Notes: a model not told the origin generated them from the letters alone. DNA of 64,000 nt from Desulfomicrobium sp. ZS1 (GCF_024204645.1 NZ_CP100351.1:2561001-2625000), one strand, 5' to 3'; counted from the first letter of the stretch, positions 9,192 through 17,984 are shown. A program made the numbers and translations.

Positions 9192-10553
9192 GTGAAAACA
9201 CGTTTTATCTTGCACTGCGCGGCATCGATTGTGCTGTGCGCCGTCCTGGCTGCCAGCGCGTCGGCTACGGAACTGAAAGTTCGTGGCAACCTGGATGTCT
9301 ACGGCATGTGGTCCACCAATCTTAAGGACCATAACTCCGAAGTCAGCGATGCCGACAACTACATGACCACCCAGCGCATGCGCACCTACTTCGACTATGT
9401 CGCCAACGAAAACCTCAAGGCCGTCCTGGGCCTGGAAATCGACAACGTCTGGGGCGACAATTTGGACAACGTCGGCGGCGACTGGGGCACAGATGGCAAG
9501 GGCAATATCGAAGTGAAGCACGCTTACATGGACTTCACCCTCCCGGAAAGCCAGGTCAACATCAAGGCCGGCCTCCAGTACGTGGCCCTACCCAGCGTCT
9601 TCGGCAACCCTGTTTTTGAAAATGATGCTGCCGCTCTGGTGGTCAGCGCACCCCTCACCGACATGCTTGGCTTGGCCGTCGGCTACTCACGTGGCGTAGA
9701 TGGTAGTTATAACACCGCAAGCGCTGAGAGCAATTCTCCGCTTTACGGCGAGAATAAAGATGACGTCGATATGGCCTTCCTGCTCGCCCCCATCAAACTT
9801 GATGGGTTTGCCGTTAGTCCGTACGTCGCATATGCGTGGTTAGGTCAAAACACGCTGCATGCCGATCTGGATGGCGATGGCGTTTTCGACGTCATGGCTA
9901 CCGATGACGCCACCGCGTTGGTCTTTGGCGCCAATGCTGAACTGACCATGTTCGACCCACTGACCTTTGCCGCCGACTTCATCTACGGCCAGTCAAACTG
10001 GCAATACGAAGATTCTGACATTGACTCCGACGGCTGGTATGCCGCCCTAGCAGCATCTTATAAATTTGACGTGCTGACCGCCACCCTGTTTACCACCTAT
10101 GCTACTGGCTTTTCCGATGTATCTGACGACGACATTGGTGTTCTTCCAACTCTCGCAGAAGGCTGGGGCCTGAGCCCGTACATCGGCGGCGTGCGAGCTT
10201 TCAGCACGACATATGACTCTTTTGCCACAGACACCTTGGGTGTCGGCTCCGATGGCACGGGTCTTTGGACCATGGGCCTCGTGCTGGACAACATCTCCTT
10301 CGTGGACAAGCTGTCTCACACGCTGGTCCTTGCCTATGCCCAGGGCACTAGTGACGAAGACTCCATAGCCCTTTTCACCGAAGAGGATTCCGGTGTTGAG
10401 GCGTACCTGGTCAACAAATACATGATCTACGAAAACCTGGCCGCCATCAACGAACTGGGCTACTTCTCCGGCTCCAGCGAAGATCTGGAAGATCTCGACT
10501 ACGACCTCGACGCTTCCTACTTCGCAACCCTCGGCTTTTCGTACAAGTTCTAG
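9192..10553 (+). CDS. Outer-membrane homotrimeric porin, copy 2
   Basis: 453 residues. I chose the GTG at 9192 because AAAGGAGGAAG lies just upstream and the result is a normal signal peptide ending SASA, as in copy 1. The mature start TELKVRGNLDVYGMW, the central strands and the C-terminal FSYKF match copy 1 closely, while surface loops differ (for example about residues 170-190 and 225-250). The loop divergence suggests different solute preference or phage and immune exposure. Same family and same role as copy 1, produced by tandem duplication that carried the terminator along. Confidence 0.93.
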   Translation: MKTRFILHCAASIVLCAVLAASASATELKVRGNLDVYGMWSTNLKDHNSEVSDADNYMTTQRMRTYFDYVANENLKAVLGLEIDNVWGDNLDNVGGDWGTDGKGNIEVKHAYMDFTLPESQVNIKAGLQYVALPSVFGNPVFENDAAALVVSAPLTDMLGLAVGYSRGVDGSYNTASAESNSPLYGENKDDVDMAFLLAPIKLDGFAVSPYVAYAWLGQNTLHADLDGDGVFDVMATDDATALVFGANAELTMFDPLTFAADFIYGQSNWQYEDSDIDSDGWYAALAASYKFDVLTATLFTTYATGFSDVSDDDIGVLPTLAEGWGLSPYIGGVRAFSTTYDSFATDTLGVGSDGTGLWTMGLVLDNISFVDKLSHTLVLAYAQGTSDEDSIALFTEEDSGVEAYLVNKYMIYENLAAINELGYFSGSSEDLEDLDYDLDASYFATLGFSYKF

Positions 10554-10580
10554 ACCAGCTTTTTACATCTGACGCCATCT

Positions 10581-10611
10581 GGGCCGGAGACGCAAAACTC
10601 CGGCCCTTTTT
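10581..10611 (+). terminator. Intrinsic terminator of porin 2
   Basis: The same 9-bp stem and loop as at 8681-8706 (GGGCCGGAG/CTCCGGCCC), here followed by five T. Confidence 0.95.
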
Positions 10612-10675
10612 CATTTGCGAGCGGCCTTCATGAGGGGTGAACCGTGCCGTCGGCGCTTCACGCCTGATGAAGGAA

Positions 10676-10705
10676 TTGACTTTTGAGGGGTTCGGGGCAT
10701 AGACT
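10676..10705 (+). promoter_or_regulatory. Candidate sigma-70 promoter for hisD-purC-fabI
   Basis: TTGACT at 10676-10681 and TAGACT at 10700-10705 are 18 bases apart. It lies about 180 bases before the hisD start, so the transcript would include the inverted repeat at 10770-10831. Confidence 0.5.
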
Positions 10706-10769
10706 TTTTTGGATTCGCAAAGCGACTCCCTGGGAAAGGGGATGGATTTCGCGCCGTTGCCCGACATAG

Positions 10770-10831
10770 CCCGCCTTCGCGGGAATGACAGAGGTGTGGA
10801 CGCCTTTTCTTGTCATTCCCGCGAAGGCGGG
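10770..10831. repeat. Pair of dRS3-like palindromic repeats forming a long inverted repeat
   Basis: CCCGCCTTCGCGGGAATGAC at 10770 and its exact reverse complement ending at 10831 form a perfect 21-bp inverted repeat around a 20-base loop. The right arm contains ATTCCC-N8-GGGAAT (10815-10834), the same layout as the dRS3 repeat of Neisseria. The same sequence recurs at 16775-16802 and 16915-16942. In the hisD leader RNA it would fold as a very stable hairpin without a T-run. Confidence 0.85.
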
Positions 10832-10885
10832 AATCCATGCCTTTATCCGTCAATCACCCCACAACGAACCCATGCGAGAGCATTC

Positions 10886-12196
10886 ATGCCTTTGAGATTT
10901 CTTGAATATTCGTCACCCAATGACTGGACCGCCATCGCGTCCTGGATGGCGCGCCGTGATGCCGGCGAGGACAATGTCGAGCCTCTGGTGCGAGACATTC
11001 TGGCCCAGGTTCGTAAACGCGGCGACGAGGCCGTAGCGGAATACACCCGGCGCTTTGACTGCCCGTCGCTGAGCGCTGCTGGGCTGCCGGTGCCCAAGGC
11101 CGATATCAGCCGCGCCCTGGAACTGATACCCGCAGAGGACGCGGCCATCATCCGCGAAGCCGCCGCCAACATCCGCGATTTCCACCTGCGTCAGAAGCAG
11201 AACTCCTGGATCACCACCCCGGCCCCCGGCACCACACTGGGCCAACTCGTGCTGCCAGTGGACCGCGCCGGGCTCTACGTCCCCGGCGGTCAGGGCGGGG
11301 AGACGCCGCTCATTTCAAGCCTGCTCATGAACGCCATCCCGGCGCAGGTCGCAGGGGTGGGGGCCATCTGCGTGGTCAGTCCGCCGCGCAAGGACGGCAC
11401 CCTCAACCCGTATATTCTGGCCACCGCCGCCATTCTCGGCATCGACACCATGTTCATGTGTGGTTCGGCATGGGCCATAGCGGCCCTGGCTTACGGCACG
11501 GAATCCATCCCACGGGTCGATGTCATCGCCGGTCCCGGCAACATCTTCGTGACCACAGCCAAGCGGCTGCTGGTCGGACAGGTCGGCATCGACATGATCG
11601 CGGGACCGAGCGAAATCGCCATCCTGGCCGACTCCACCGCCAAGCCGAAATGGCTGGCCGCGGACATGCTCTCCCAGGCCGAGCACGACCCGCTGGCTTC
11701 AAGCATCCTCATTTCTGCGGACACGCAGCTCCTGGAAGAGGTCAAAAAGGAACTGGCCCAGCAGCTTCCCGCGCTGCCACGCCAGGAAATCGCATCCAAA
11801 TCCCTGTCCGAGTGGAGCGCGCTCATTCATGTGCCAGATCTTGAAATGGGCATGGATCTCATCAACCGCTTGGCTCCCGAGCATTTCGAACTGAGCGTGG
11901 CCGACCCCTGGGCGCTCGTCGGCGCGGTGCGCAACGCAGGGGCCGTTTTCATGGGCCACAGCACGCCCGAACCCGTAGGCGATTATTTTGCGGGACCAAA
12001 CCACGTGCTGCCCACTCTTTCCACGGCGCGCTTTTCATCGGCCCTGTCGGTGGACACTTTTTGCAAAAAAACAAGCCTGATCTGCACTGACCAGGCCTAC
12101 ATGAACAGTCACGGTTCCAAGGTGGCCCGTCTGGCCCGCCTGGAAGGGCTGGAAGCTCATGCCCGTAGCGTCGAACAACGTTTGGAGAACCCATGA
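10886..12196 (+). CDS. hisD: Histidinol dehydrogenase
   Basis: 436 residues, the normal length. HisD oxidises L-histidinol to L-histidine in two NAD-dependent steps, the last reactions of histidine synthesis. Visible family motifs are VLPVDRAGLYVPGG, the VIAGPGN loop, the signature GPSEIAILADSTAKP...AEHD, EHFELSV and the zinc/substrate region GPNHVLPT. The start at 10886 gives the canonical N-terminus; the open frame upstream reads through repeat DNA. The stop overlaps the purC start (ATGA), so the two are translationally coupled. No other his gene is nearby. Confidence 0.95.
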   Translation: MPLRFLEYSSPNDWTAIASWMARRDAGEDNVEPLVRDILAQVRKRGDEAVAEYTRRFDCPSLSAAGLPVPKADISRALELIPAEDAAIIREAAANIRDFHLRQKQNSWITTPAPGTTLGQLVLPVDRAGLYVPGGQGGETPLISSLLMNAIPAQVAGVGAICVVSPPRKDGTLNPYILATAAILGIDTMFMCGSAWAIAALAYGTESIPRVDVIAGPGNIFVTTAKRLLVGQVGIDMIAGPSEIAILADSTAKPKWLAADMLSQAEHDPLASSILISADTQLLEEVKKELAQQLPALPRQEIASKSLSEWSALIHVPDLEMGMDLINRLAPEHFELSVADPWALVGAVRNAGAVFMGHSTPEPVGDYFAGPNHVLPTLSTARFSSALSVDTFCKKTSLICTDQAYMNSHGSKVARLARLEGLEAHARSVEQRLENP

Positions 12197-13092
12197 AAAT
12201 CGTTACCAAAACAAAAATCCGTGAATTTCCGCTCCTCTCTCGCGGAAAAGTCCGCGATATCTACGAAATCGACCCACAGACCCTGCTTATCGTGACCACG
12301 GACCGCATGTCCGCCTTTGACGTGATCATGAACGAGCCCATCCCCTACAAGGGCGTGGTCCTCAATCAGATCACCCTCTTCTGGATGGACGCCTTCAAGG
12401 ACCTGGCCGCCAACCACCTTCTGGCCACGGACGTGCGCGACTTTCCCGCCGCCCTGGCCCCATACGCGGATGAACTGGAAGGCCGGGCCGTAGTGGTCCG
12501 CAAGGCCAAACCCCTGCCCATCGAGTGCATTGTGCGCGGCTACCTGACCGGCTCGGGCTTCAAAGACTACAAGGCCACCGGATCAGTCTGCGGATACAAA
12601 CTGCCCACCGGGCTGGTTGATTCCGCCAAACTGGAAACTCCGCTCTTCACCCCGTCGACCAAGGCGGACCTTGGCGCTCACGATGAAAACATCACCCTGG
12701 CCGATGCCAAATCACGCATCGGTGAAGGGCTGCTCAAAAAGATCCAGGAACTGTCCCTGGCCATCTATTCACGCGGGCGCGATCTGGCCGCGCAGCGCGG
12801 CATCATCATCGCCGACACCAAGTTCGAGTTCGGACTGAACGAAAAGGACATCCTGCTCATCGACGAGGTCATGACCCCGGACTCCTCCCGTTTCTGGCCT
12901 GCGGACAGGTACATCCCGGGCCAGTCGCAACCTAGTTTCGACAAGCAGTATCTGCGCGACTGGCTGAGCAGCACGGACTGGGACAAGACCCCTCCGCCCC
13001 CGGCGCTGCCCGCCGAAGTCATCGCCGAAACACAGAAGAAATACCTGGAAGCCTTTGAACTGCTGACGGGTTCCCCTTTGCAATTGCCGTAA
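12193..13092 (+). CDS. purC: Phosphoribosylaminoimidazole-succinocarboxamide (SAICAR) synthase
   Basis: 299 residues, the long form of the family. PurC joins CAIR and aspartate with ATP to make SAICAR in purine synthesis. Recognisable motifs are SRGKVRDIYEID near the N-terminus (nucleotide-binding loop), IECIVRGYLTGSG and the ADTKFEFG...IDEVMTPDSSRFWP block that carries catalytic acidic residues. It overlaps the hisD stop by 4 bases and is followed by fabI after 26 bases. purD and purE lie elsewhere in this window (57.6-59.4 kb), so the pathway is scattered. Confidence 0.96.
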   Translation: MKIVTKTKIREFPLLSRGKVRDIYEIDPQTLLIVTTDRMSAFDVIMNEPIPYKGVVLNQITLFWMDAFKDLAANHLLATDVRDFPAALAPYADELEGRAVVVRKAKPLPIECIVRGYLTGSGFKDYKATGSVCGYKLPTGLVDSAKLETPLFTPSTKADLGAHDENITLADAKSRIGEGLLKKIQELSLAIYSRGRDLAAQRGIIIADTKFEFGLNEKDILLIDEVMTPDSSRFWPADRYIPGQSQPSFDKQYLRDWLSSTDWDKTPPPPALPAEVIAETQKKYLEAFELLTGSPLQLP

Positions 13093-13118
13093 GGCGCAAA
13101 CATTACCGGAGAAAATCC

Positions 13119-13883
13119 ATGCTCGTTCAAGGGAAGAAAGCCCTGATTTTCGGCGTGGCCAACGACAAGAGCATCGCCTACGCCATTGCCAAGGAGCTCA
13201 AGGACAACGGTGCGTCCATCGCGCTGAGCTACGCAGGAGAGGCGCTCAAGAAACGGGTCGAGCCCATCCATGAGGAACTCGGCAGCGAATTCATGTTCCA
13301 GTGCGACGTGGCCGACGACGCGGCTATCGCCGAGTCCGCCGAGATCGTGAAGGAGAAATGGGGCAGTTTCGACATCCTCGTTCATTCCGTGGCCTTCGCC
13401 AATCGCGATGACCTGAAAGGCCGCTACGTGGACACCTCCCGCGACGGGTTCCATCTGGCCATGGACATTTCAGCCTACTCGCTGGTGGCCTTGTGCAAGG
13501 CGTTCGATCCATTGCTGAGCGACAACGGCTCGGTCATGGCCATGACCTATTACGGTGCGGAAAAGGTCATCACCAATTACAACATCATGGGAGTGGCCAA
13601 GGCCGCGCTGGAGTGCAGCGTGCGCTACCTGGCCATGGACCTGGGCGAACGCGGCATTCGCGTCAACGCCATCAGCGCCGGGCCGCTCAAAACCCTGGCC
13701 TCGTCCGGCATCTCCGGCTTCAAGACCATCCTGTCCACCATCGAGGAACGCGCCCCGCTGCGCCGCAACATCATCCAGGAAGACGTAGGCAAGACCGGCC
13801 TCTTCCTGGCCTCGGACCTGTCCCGCGCCATCACCGGCGAGGTCATCTACGTGGACTCGGGATACAACATCATGGGCATCTGA
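13119..13883 (+). CDS. fabI: Enoyl-[acyl-carrier-protein] reductase (NADH)
   Basis: 254 residues, a typical FabI of the short-chain dehydrogenase superfamily. It reduces trans-2-enoyl-ACP, the last step of each fatty-acid elongation cycle, and is the target of triclosan-type inhibitors. The N-terminal NAD site GVANDKSIAYAIA and the catalytic Tyr-x6-Lys arrangement (MTYYGAEKV and the following GVAKAALE) are present, as is the C-terminal DSGYNIMGI. A GGAG site precedes the ATG. It ends the hisD-purC-fabI group with a strong terminator. Confidence 0.95.
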   Translation: MLVQGKKALIFGVANDKSIAYAIAKELKDNGASIALSYAGEALKKRVEPIHEELGSEFMFQCDVADDAAIAESAEIVKEKWGSFDILVHSVAFANRDDLKGRYVDTSRDGFHLAMDISAYSLVALCKAFDPLLSDNGSVMAMTYYGAEKVITNYNIMGVAKAALECSVRYLAMDLGERGIRVNAISAGPLKTLASSGISGFKTILSTIEERAPLRRNIIQEDVGKTGLFLASDLSRAITGEVIYVDSGYNIMGI

Positions 13884-13904
13884 TGCCCGCTGTAAGCCTC
13901 TGGC

Positions 13905-13932
13905 AACCCCTTCCCACTGAAGGGGTTTTTTT
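13905..13932 (+). terminator. Intrinsic terminator after fabI
   Basis: AACCCCTT and AAGGGGTT form an 8-bp stem with a 7-base loop, followed by a T-run. An almost identical hairpin occurs at 16662-16687 after the next gene. Confidence 0.92.
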
Positions 13933-14003
13933 GTGCCGGAGCTTTACCGCACCGATAGAATTCGTCCGCGACAAATCGAAACACGCCATTTTCGGAGCCT
14001 TGA

Positions 14004-16544
14004 ATGACCTCGACGCGATTTTCCTCCACCGCTCTGCCCACACGCAGACTTGCCGTTCTTATCCTGGCCTTTCTCCTGTCGGGCATGTGCGCCCTTGCCT
14101 ACCAGGTTGTCTGGGCCAGAATGCTCTCCCTTGTTTTCGGCAGCACCAATCAGGCCATATCAACGGTTCTGGCCGTCTTCATGCTGGGTCTGGCATTGGG
14201 GAGCCATGGCGGGGCGAAGTTGAGCAAGCGCGGAAAGAATCTTGGCGTCATTTACGGTTTGCTTGAAATCGCGCTCGGGTGTTACGCGCTCGCCTTCCCG
14301 TTCATTCTTTCCAACGCGGAATCGATACACGCCGCCATGTTCTCCGCGTCGTATGATTCCGAACTCTCTCTGGCCCTGTACAGATTTCTCATTGCCCTGG
14401 CATTGCTCATCATCCCGACATCCATCATGGGCGCGACCTTGCCTGTTCTGGCGCAGTATGTCGAAAAAGATGCAGGCAAGGCCGGTTCACGTATCGGAGT
14501 CCTGTACGCCATCAATACTTTCGGAGCAGCGCTTGGCTCCTTCTCCAGCGCGTTCCTTTCCATACCGTACTACGGGCTCAACTGGACCATCTATTTCGCG
14601 GCGATCCTGAACGTGACAATAGGTTTGGCCTGCGTCTTTCTTTTGCGCGACACGTTCTTGCAACATACTGAAAAACCGTCCACATTTTCAAAGAAAACAA
14701 GTAAAAACGATAAAAAGCCCAACCGCGCCGAAGACGCCGCAACGATTCCCTTCGCGGTTCCGATTTTCATTCTTTTTCTTGTCGGGACCATCGGCATGCT
14801 GCTTGAAAACGCATGGAGCCACGCGCTCGTCCTTGTTTTCGGGACCTCGGTATACGCATTCTCGACCATGCTCACGGCCTATCTCATCGGTCTTTCAGCC
14901 GGCTGCTATTTTTCCGCGAGATACCTGCTTTCCTATTGCTCCACCACATTCCTTGCAGGGCTCCTTATCCTTGACGGCGTGACCATCCTGGCAGTCACGC
15001 CGGCCATAGGTTTTCTTCCGTCGTGGTTCGTCACCGTCTTCGGGGATATGCAGGCCCGGTGGCATATGGTCATGGCCAAGGAATTCCTGGCCTGCGCCGC
15101 GCTCATGTTCATCCCGACCTTCATCGGAGGCGCGACGTTTCCCCTCTGTCTGCACATCATCACGCGCGCCGTGAAAAACCGGTCCGTGGAAACCGGCGTC
15201 TCCACTTCCATCGCCTACATCTGGAACACGGTCGGAAGCATTTGCGGAGCCCTGATCGCCGGCTTCATCATCATACCGCTGGCGGGATCGGAACGCTGCC
15301 TCATCATCGCGGCCAGCCTGGCGCTGGGCGGCGCGGCAGCGGTCATTCTCGGCACCAGGCCACAGGCTTCGTACCGGAAGGCTTTCGCAGGCGGCATCAT
15401 CCTTGTCGCACTGGCCGCGCCGGTCTTTTTCACCACGTGGGACGCGACAAAAATGAACTCCGGCGTCTACGTCTATTCAAAGTTCTTTGACTCCGACAGC
15501 GCCCTGGAACGGGAAATGAAGAACTACGAACTGATTTTCTACAAAGAGGGCTCAGCAAGCGTCGCGGTGCTTGAATCATCGCTCGGACACAGATTTCTGA
15601 GGGTCAACGGCAAGACGGACGGTTCCAGCGAGGGAGACAATACAACGCAGATGCTCCTGGGGTACCTGCCGTACCTGTATGCGCGAAATACGGCAGACGC
15701 CCTCGTCATCGGCTTGGGAACCGGCATTACATCGGCATGCGTACTTGATCTTCCCGTGGACTCAGTTGAAAGCATCGAGATTTCTCCGGAAGTCGTCGAA
15801 GCAGCCGGGTTCTTCTCCGCGCTGAACGAGCGCGTGTTCACCGATCCCCGCTCCACGCCTCGAATCCTCGATGGACGCACATGGCTTTCTTCCATGCCCA
15901 AAAAATACGACATGATCATTTCAGAGCCTTCAAACCCGTGGCAGACGGGCAACGCGAACCTCTTCACCGCGGATTTTTTCCGCATAGCCGGGAACAGGCT
16001 CAATGAAGGCGGCATTCTGTGCCAGTGGATACCGTATTACAACATGGACAGTTCGCATTTCAAACTGATCATAAAATCCCTGCAAAGTGTCTTTCCCTAC
16101 GTGCACCTGTGGATGTCCGGAACGGACACGTTCTTGCTCAGCTCGATGCAGCCGCTTGAAATCAATGCGCAACGCCTCAACAACCTGTTTGATCGTACGG
16201 AAGTCCGCAAAAAATTTGAAGACATGCACATTGAAACACCCGGATCTCTTCTGAGTTTCTATTACCTCAACACCGCGTCATTGCAGACGATGACCCAGGG
16301 CATAACTTCGTTGAACACGGATTCCTTCCCCGTCGTTGAATTCCATTCTCCGAAATTCCTGCTTGGCCCAAATCGGCCGGACATTTTTTTCGACATTCTC
16401 GAGGCGTCCTACGCGTCTTCCCTGGAGATTTCCGATTCCGACCTGGACACCAACGCGCGTATTCTCCACCGGCGGAACTTTTATTCCCGCTGGAGAATTC
16501 CAGACAGGGTCACGGAAGAAATGCTGCGGCGGTCAGTTTACTGA
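14004..16544 (+). CDS. Membrane protein fused to a spermidine-synthase-like domain
   Basis: 846 residues. The N-terminal half (about 1-490) has many hydrophobic helices of transporter type, including GMCALAYQVVWARMLSLVFG near the N-terminus, the hallmark of fused spermidine-synthase-like membrane proteins. The C-terminal part (about 510-780) is a SAM-dependent methyltransferase-fold domain with ALVIGLGTGITSACV and an acidic strand end (ESIEISPEV), then SEPSNPWQTGNANLFT, typical of polyamine aminopropyltransferases. The start follows GGAG at 6 bases. The substrate is not known for this fused class. Codon use is less G/C-rich than the neighbours and the gene is bracketed by similar terminators, which may indicate insertion. 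Confidence 0.85.
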   Translation: MTSTRFSSTALPTRRLAVLILAFLLSGMCALAYQVVWARMLSLVFGSTNQAISTVLAVFMLGLALGSHGGAKLSKRGKNLGVIYGLLEIALGCYALAFPFILSNAESIHAAMFSASYDSELSLALYRFLIALALLIIPTSIMGATLPVLAQYVEKDAGKAGSRIGVLYAINTFGAALGSFSSAFLSIPYYGLNWTIYFAAILNVTIGLACVFLLRDTFLQHTEKPSTFSKKTSKNDKKPNRAEDAATIPFAVPIFILFLVGTIGMLLENAWSHALVLVFGTSVYAFSTMLTAYLIGLSAGCYFSARYLLSYCSTTFLAGLLILDGVTILAVTPAIGFLPSWFVTVFGDMQARWHMVMAKEFLACAALMFIPTFIGGATFPLCLHIITRAVKNRSVETGVSTSIAYIWNTVGSICGALIAGFIIIPLAGSERCLIIAASLALGGAAAVILGTRPQASYRKAFAGGIILVALAAPVFFTTWDATKMNSGVYVYSKFFDSDSALEREMKNYELIFYKEGSASVAVLESSLGHRFLRVNGKTDGSSEGDNTTQMLLGYLPYLYARNTADALVIGLGTGITSACVLDLPVDSVESIEISPEVVEAAGFFSALNERVFTDPRSTPRILDGRTWLSSMPKKYDMIISEPSNPWQTGNANLFTADFFRIAGNRLNEGGILCQWIPYYNMDSSHFKLIIKSLQSVFPYVHLWMSGTDTFLLSSMQPLEINAQRLNNLFDRTEVRKKFEDMHIETPGSLLSFYYLNTASLQTMTQGITSLNTDSFPVVEFHSPKFLLGPNRPDIFFDILEASYASSLEISDSDLDTNARILHRRNFYSRWRIPDRVTEEMLRRSVY

Positions 16545-16661
16545 ACAGTGCGTCAGCGTCCCTGACATCCATGAGTCGGCGATCCAAGCCGCCGCCTCTT
16601 CACAGGGCTGGAGAGGGTATTATCATGGGCATCTCAAGCCCCAGCACCCGCTACCGACACC

Positions 16662-16687
16662 AACCCCTTCCCGCGAAGGGGTTTTTT
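16662..16687 (+). terminator. Intrinsic terminator after the spermidine-synthase-like gene
   Basis: AACCCCTT and AAGGGGTT around CCCGCG, followed by TTTT. It is nearly the same hairpin as after fabI. The preceding ATCATGGGCATCT also matches the fabI tail. Confidence 0.9.
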
Positions 16688-16774
16688 GTTGGCTATCGGT
16701 TCATTCTTTTTCCATTCCGCCGCGTGGCATTGTCAGTCATGGTCCAATATGCATGGTGCCAAGAGACAGATGAA

Positions 16775-16942
16775 GATGGATTCCCGCCTTCGCGGGAATG
16801 ACGCCTATTGATCCCGGTAAATATGTGTTCTGTCCAATTTGCCTCAGAAAGGCTGACTTCCGTACAACTCTATTGAATTCCGCATATCTCCATTGAATCC
16901 CCGCATATCGCCATGTCATTCCCGCGAAGGCGGGAATCCATC
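16775..16942. repeat. dRS3-like inverted pair bracketing a 112-bp core
   Basis: GATGGATTCCCGCCTTCGCG... at 16775-16802 and its reverse complement at 16915-16942 agree over 28 bases. Each arm holds the 20-bp ATTCCC-N8-GGGAAT unit (16780-16799 and 16918-16937). The enclosed 112 bases look non-coding. The layout, short core flanked by inverted dRS3-type units, resembles neisserial intergenic mosaic elements. Common descent is not implied. Confidence 0.8.
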
Positions 16943-16982
16943 TTCCAGCAGCGAATCGCCGAACTAACGCACACCACCAGCG

Positions 16983-17163
16983 CCTCAAGGCCTGTTGTCG
17001 GCGTGGTCCTCGGCACCGTCGGATGTCTGACTGAGCCAGGCATCGTTTGTTGAATCGTTGCCGGACGCGCTGTCCGGGCTTCCCGCCCTGCACGCAACGA
17101 TTCAACTCTACGAGGCCGGAAAAGGAGTTCCGGCGGGGCTGAGGGCCATGCCGACAACGGGCC
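16983..17163. repeat. MITE-like inverted-repeat element, copy 1
   Basis: About 180 bp with imperfect terminal inverted repeats: CCTCAAGGCCTGTTGTCGGC at the left and a matching end, reading GGCCCGTTGTCGGCATGGCC on the other strand, at the right. An inner inverted repeat (GTTGAATCGTTGC and GCAACGATTCAAC) can form a second stem. Its reverse complement matches the element at 23967-24146 closely over the whole length except the central loop. No coding capacity. Confidence 0.85.
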
Positions 17164-17264
17164 GTCTGCCGCACCCTCACCATTTTCTTCTTCACACTTG
17201 CCCCGCGCTTAAACATGCTTATTTCCACTACGTTCCAACGCACCATAAACCGGAGGCCACCCTC

Positions 17265-17696
17265 ATGGAAAAAAAACATGCCGTCTGCCCAAACTGCCAG
17301 ACCGTCAACGCCGTGCTAACCGAACGCATCCGCCAGAACCCGATCTGCGCCAAGTGCGCCACGCCCCTTCTGCCAGCCCGTCCGATCGACCTTACGGATC
17401 AGACCTTCGATCGATTCGTGTCCCGTTCCACCCTGCCCGTGCTCGTCGATTTCTGGGCGCCCTGGTGCGGACCGTGCAAAATGATGGCGCCAGCCTTTAA
17501 CGAGGCAGCGGCGACCCTTCAAGGGCAGGTGATCCTGGCCAAGATGGACACCGAGGCCCAGCGCGCCATCCCCTCACGCTTCACCATCCAGTCCGTGCCA
17601 AGCTTGGTCCTCTTCCGAAATGGCAAGGAGGTTGCGCGCACAGCCGGGGCCATGCCCGCAGGCCAGATCCAGGCGTGGGTAAGGCAGCAACTGTGA
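17265..17696 (+). CDS. trxC: Thioredoxin 2 with N-terminal zinc finger
   Basis: 143 residues from the ATG at 17265, preceded by GGAGG at 8 bases. The N-terminal zinc site has Cys8-x2-Cys11 and Cys28-x2-Cys31. The thioredoxin fold follows with the redox pair WCGPC (Cys68, Cys71) and the cis-proline region SVPSLVLF. TrxC reduces protein disulfides in the cytoplasm and is often part of the oxidative-stress response. Longer upstream frames run into the repeat element and are not credible. No partner reductase is adjacent. Confidence 0.95.
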   Translation: MEKKHAVCPNCQTVNAVLTERIRQNPICAKCATPLLPARPIDLTDQTFDRFVSRSTLPVLVDFWAPWCGPCKMMAPAFNEAAATLQGQVILAKMDTEAQRAIPSRFTIQSVPSLVLFRNGKEVARTAGAMPAGQIQAWVRQQL

Positions 17697-17832
17697 GCGA
17701 ATTTTTGCACTAGCCTTGGTCTGTCTGATTGCCTCAAAAACACTTTACTGCTCACGCTGATTGAATAACGCGAAGTAACTCGCTAAAATTGGTAGGCTTT
17801 GGCCTGAAATTCAAATTCCGCCAATTTTTCCC

Positions 17833-17860
17833 TTGCCAAACCAAGTGCTCTGACATAGGA
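17833..17860 (+). promoter_or_regulatory. Possible promoter for tRNA-Ser and SRP RNA
   Basis: TTGCCA at 17833 and ATAGGA at 17855 are 16 bases apart, ending 17 bases before the tRNA. The -10 match is poor. Confidence 0.3.
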
Positions 17861-17877
17861 ACGTTTTTCCCGATCGC

Positions 17878-17969
17878 GGAGAGGTGGCCGAGTCTGGTTT
17901 AAGGCGCACGCCTGGAAAGTGTGTGTACCTCAACGGGTACCGGAGGTTCGAATCCTCTCCTCTCCGCCA
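17878..17969 (+). tRNA. tRNA-Ser (anticodon GGA)
   Basis: 92 nucleotides with a long variable arm, as expected for serine. The acceptor stem pairs GGAGAGG with CCTCTCC; discriminator G; CCA is encoded. The anticodon loop reads CTGGAAA with GGA in the anticodon position. The T-arm has GTTCGAAT. The SRP RNA gene starts 15 bases downstream. Confidence 0.96.
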
Positions 17970-17984
17970 TATTGAAAAATGAAA

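Larger units (their letters stand above)
16545..17264. other. Repeat-rich non-coding island
   Basis: About 720 bases between the spermidine-synthase-like gene and trxC. It contains a terminator, a pair of dRS3-like repeats and one copy of a larger inverted-repeat element. Open frames across it, on both strands, read through repeats and look non-coding. Confidence 0.75.

Noticed and set aside
10815..10834. CRISPR repeat
   Set aside because: Copies are palindromic, few, and unevenly spaced with no spacers of constant size. No cas gene is present.
16737..17279. Open frame of 180 codons across the repeat island
   Set aside because: It translates the dRS3-like and MITE-like repeats. The same peptide pieces appear at 23956-24144 in the second repeat copy, which shows a non-coding repeat rather than a gene.
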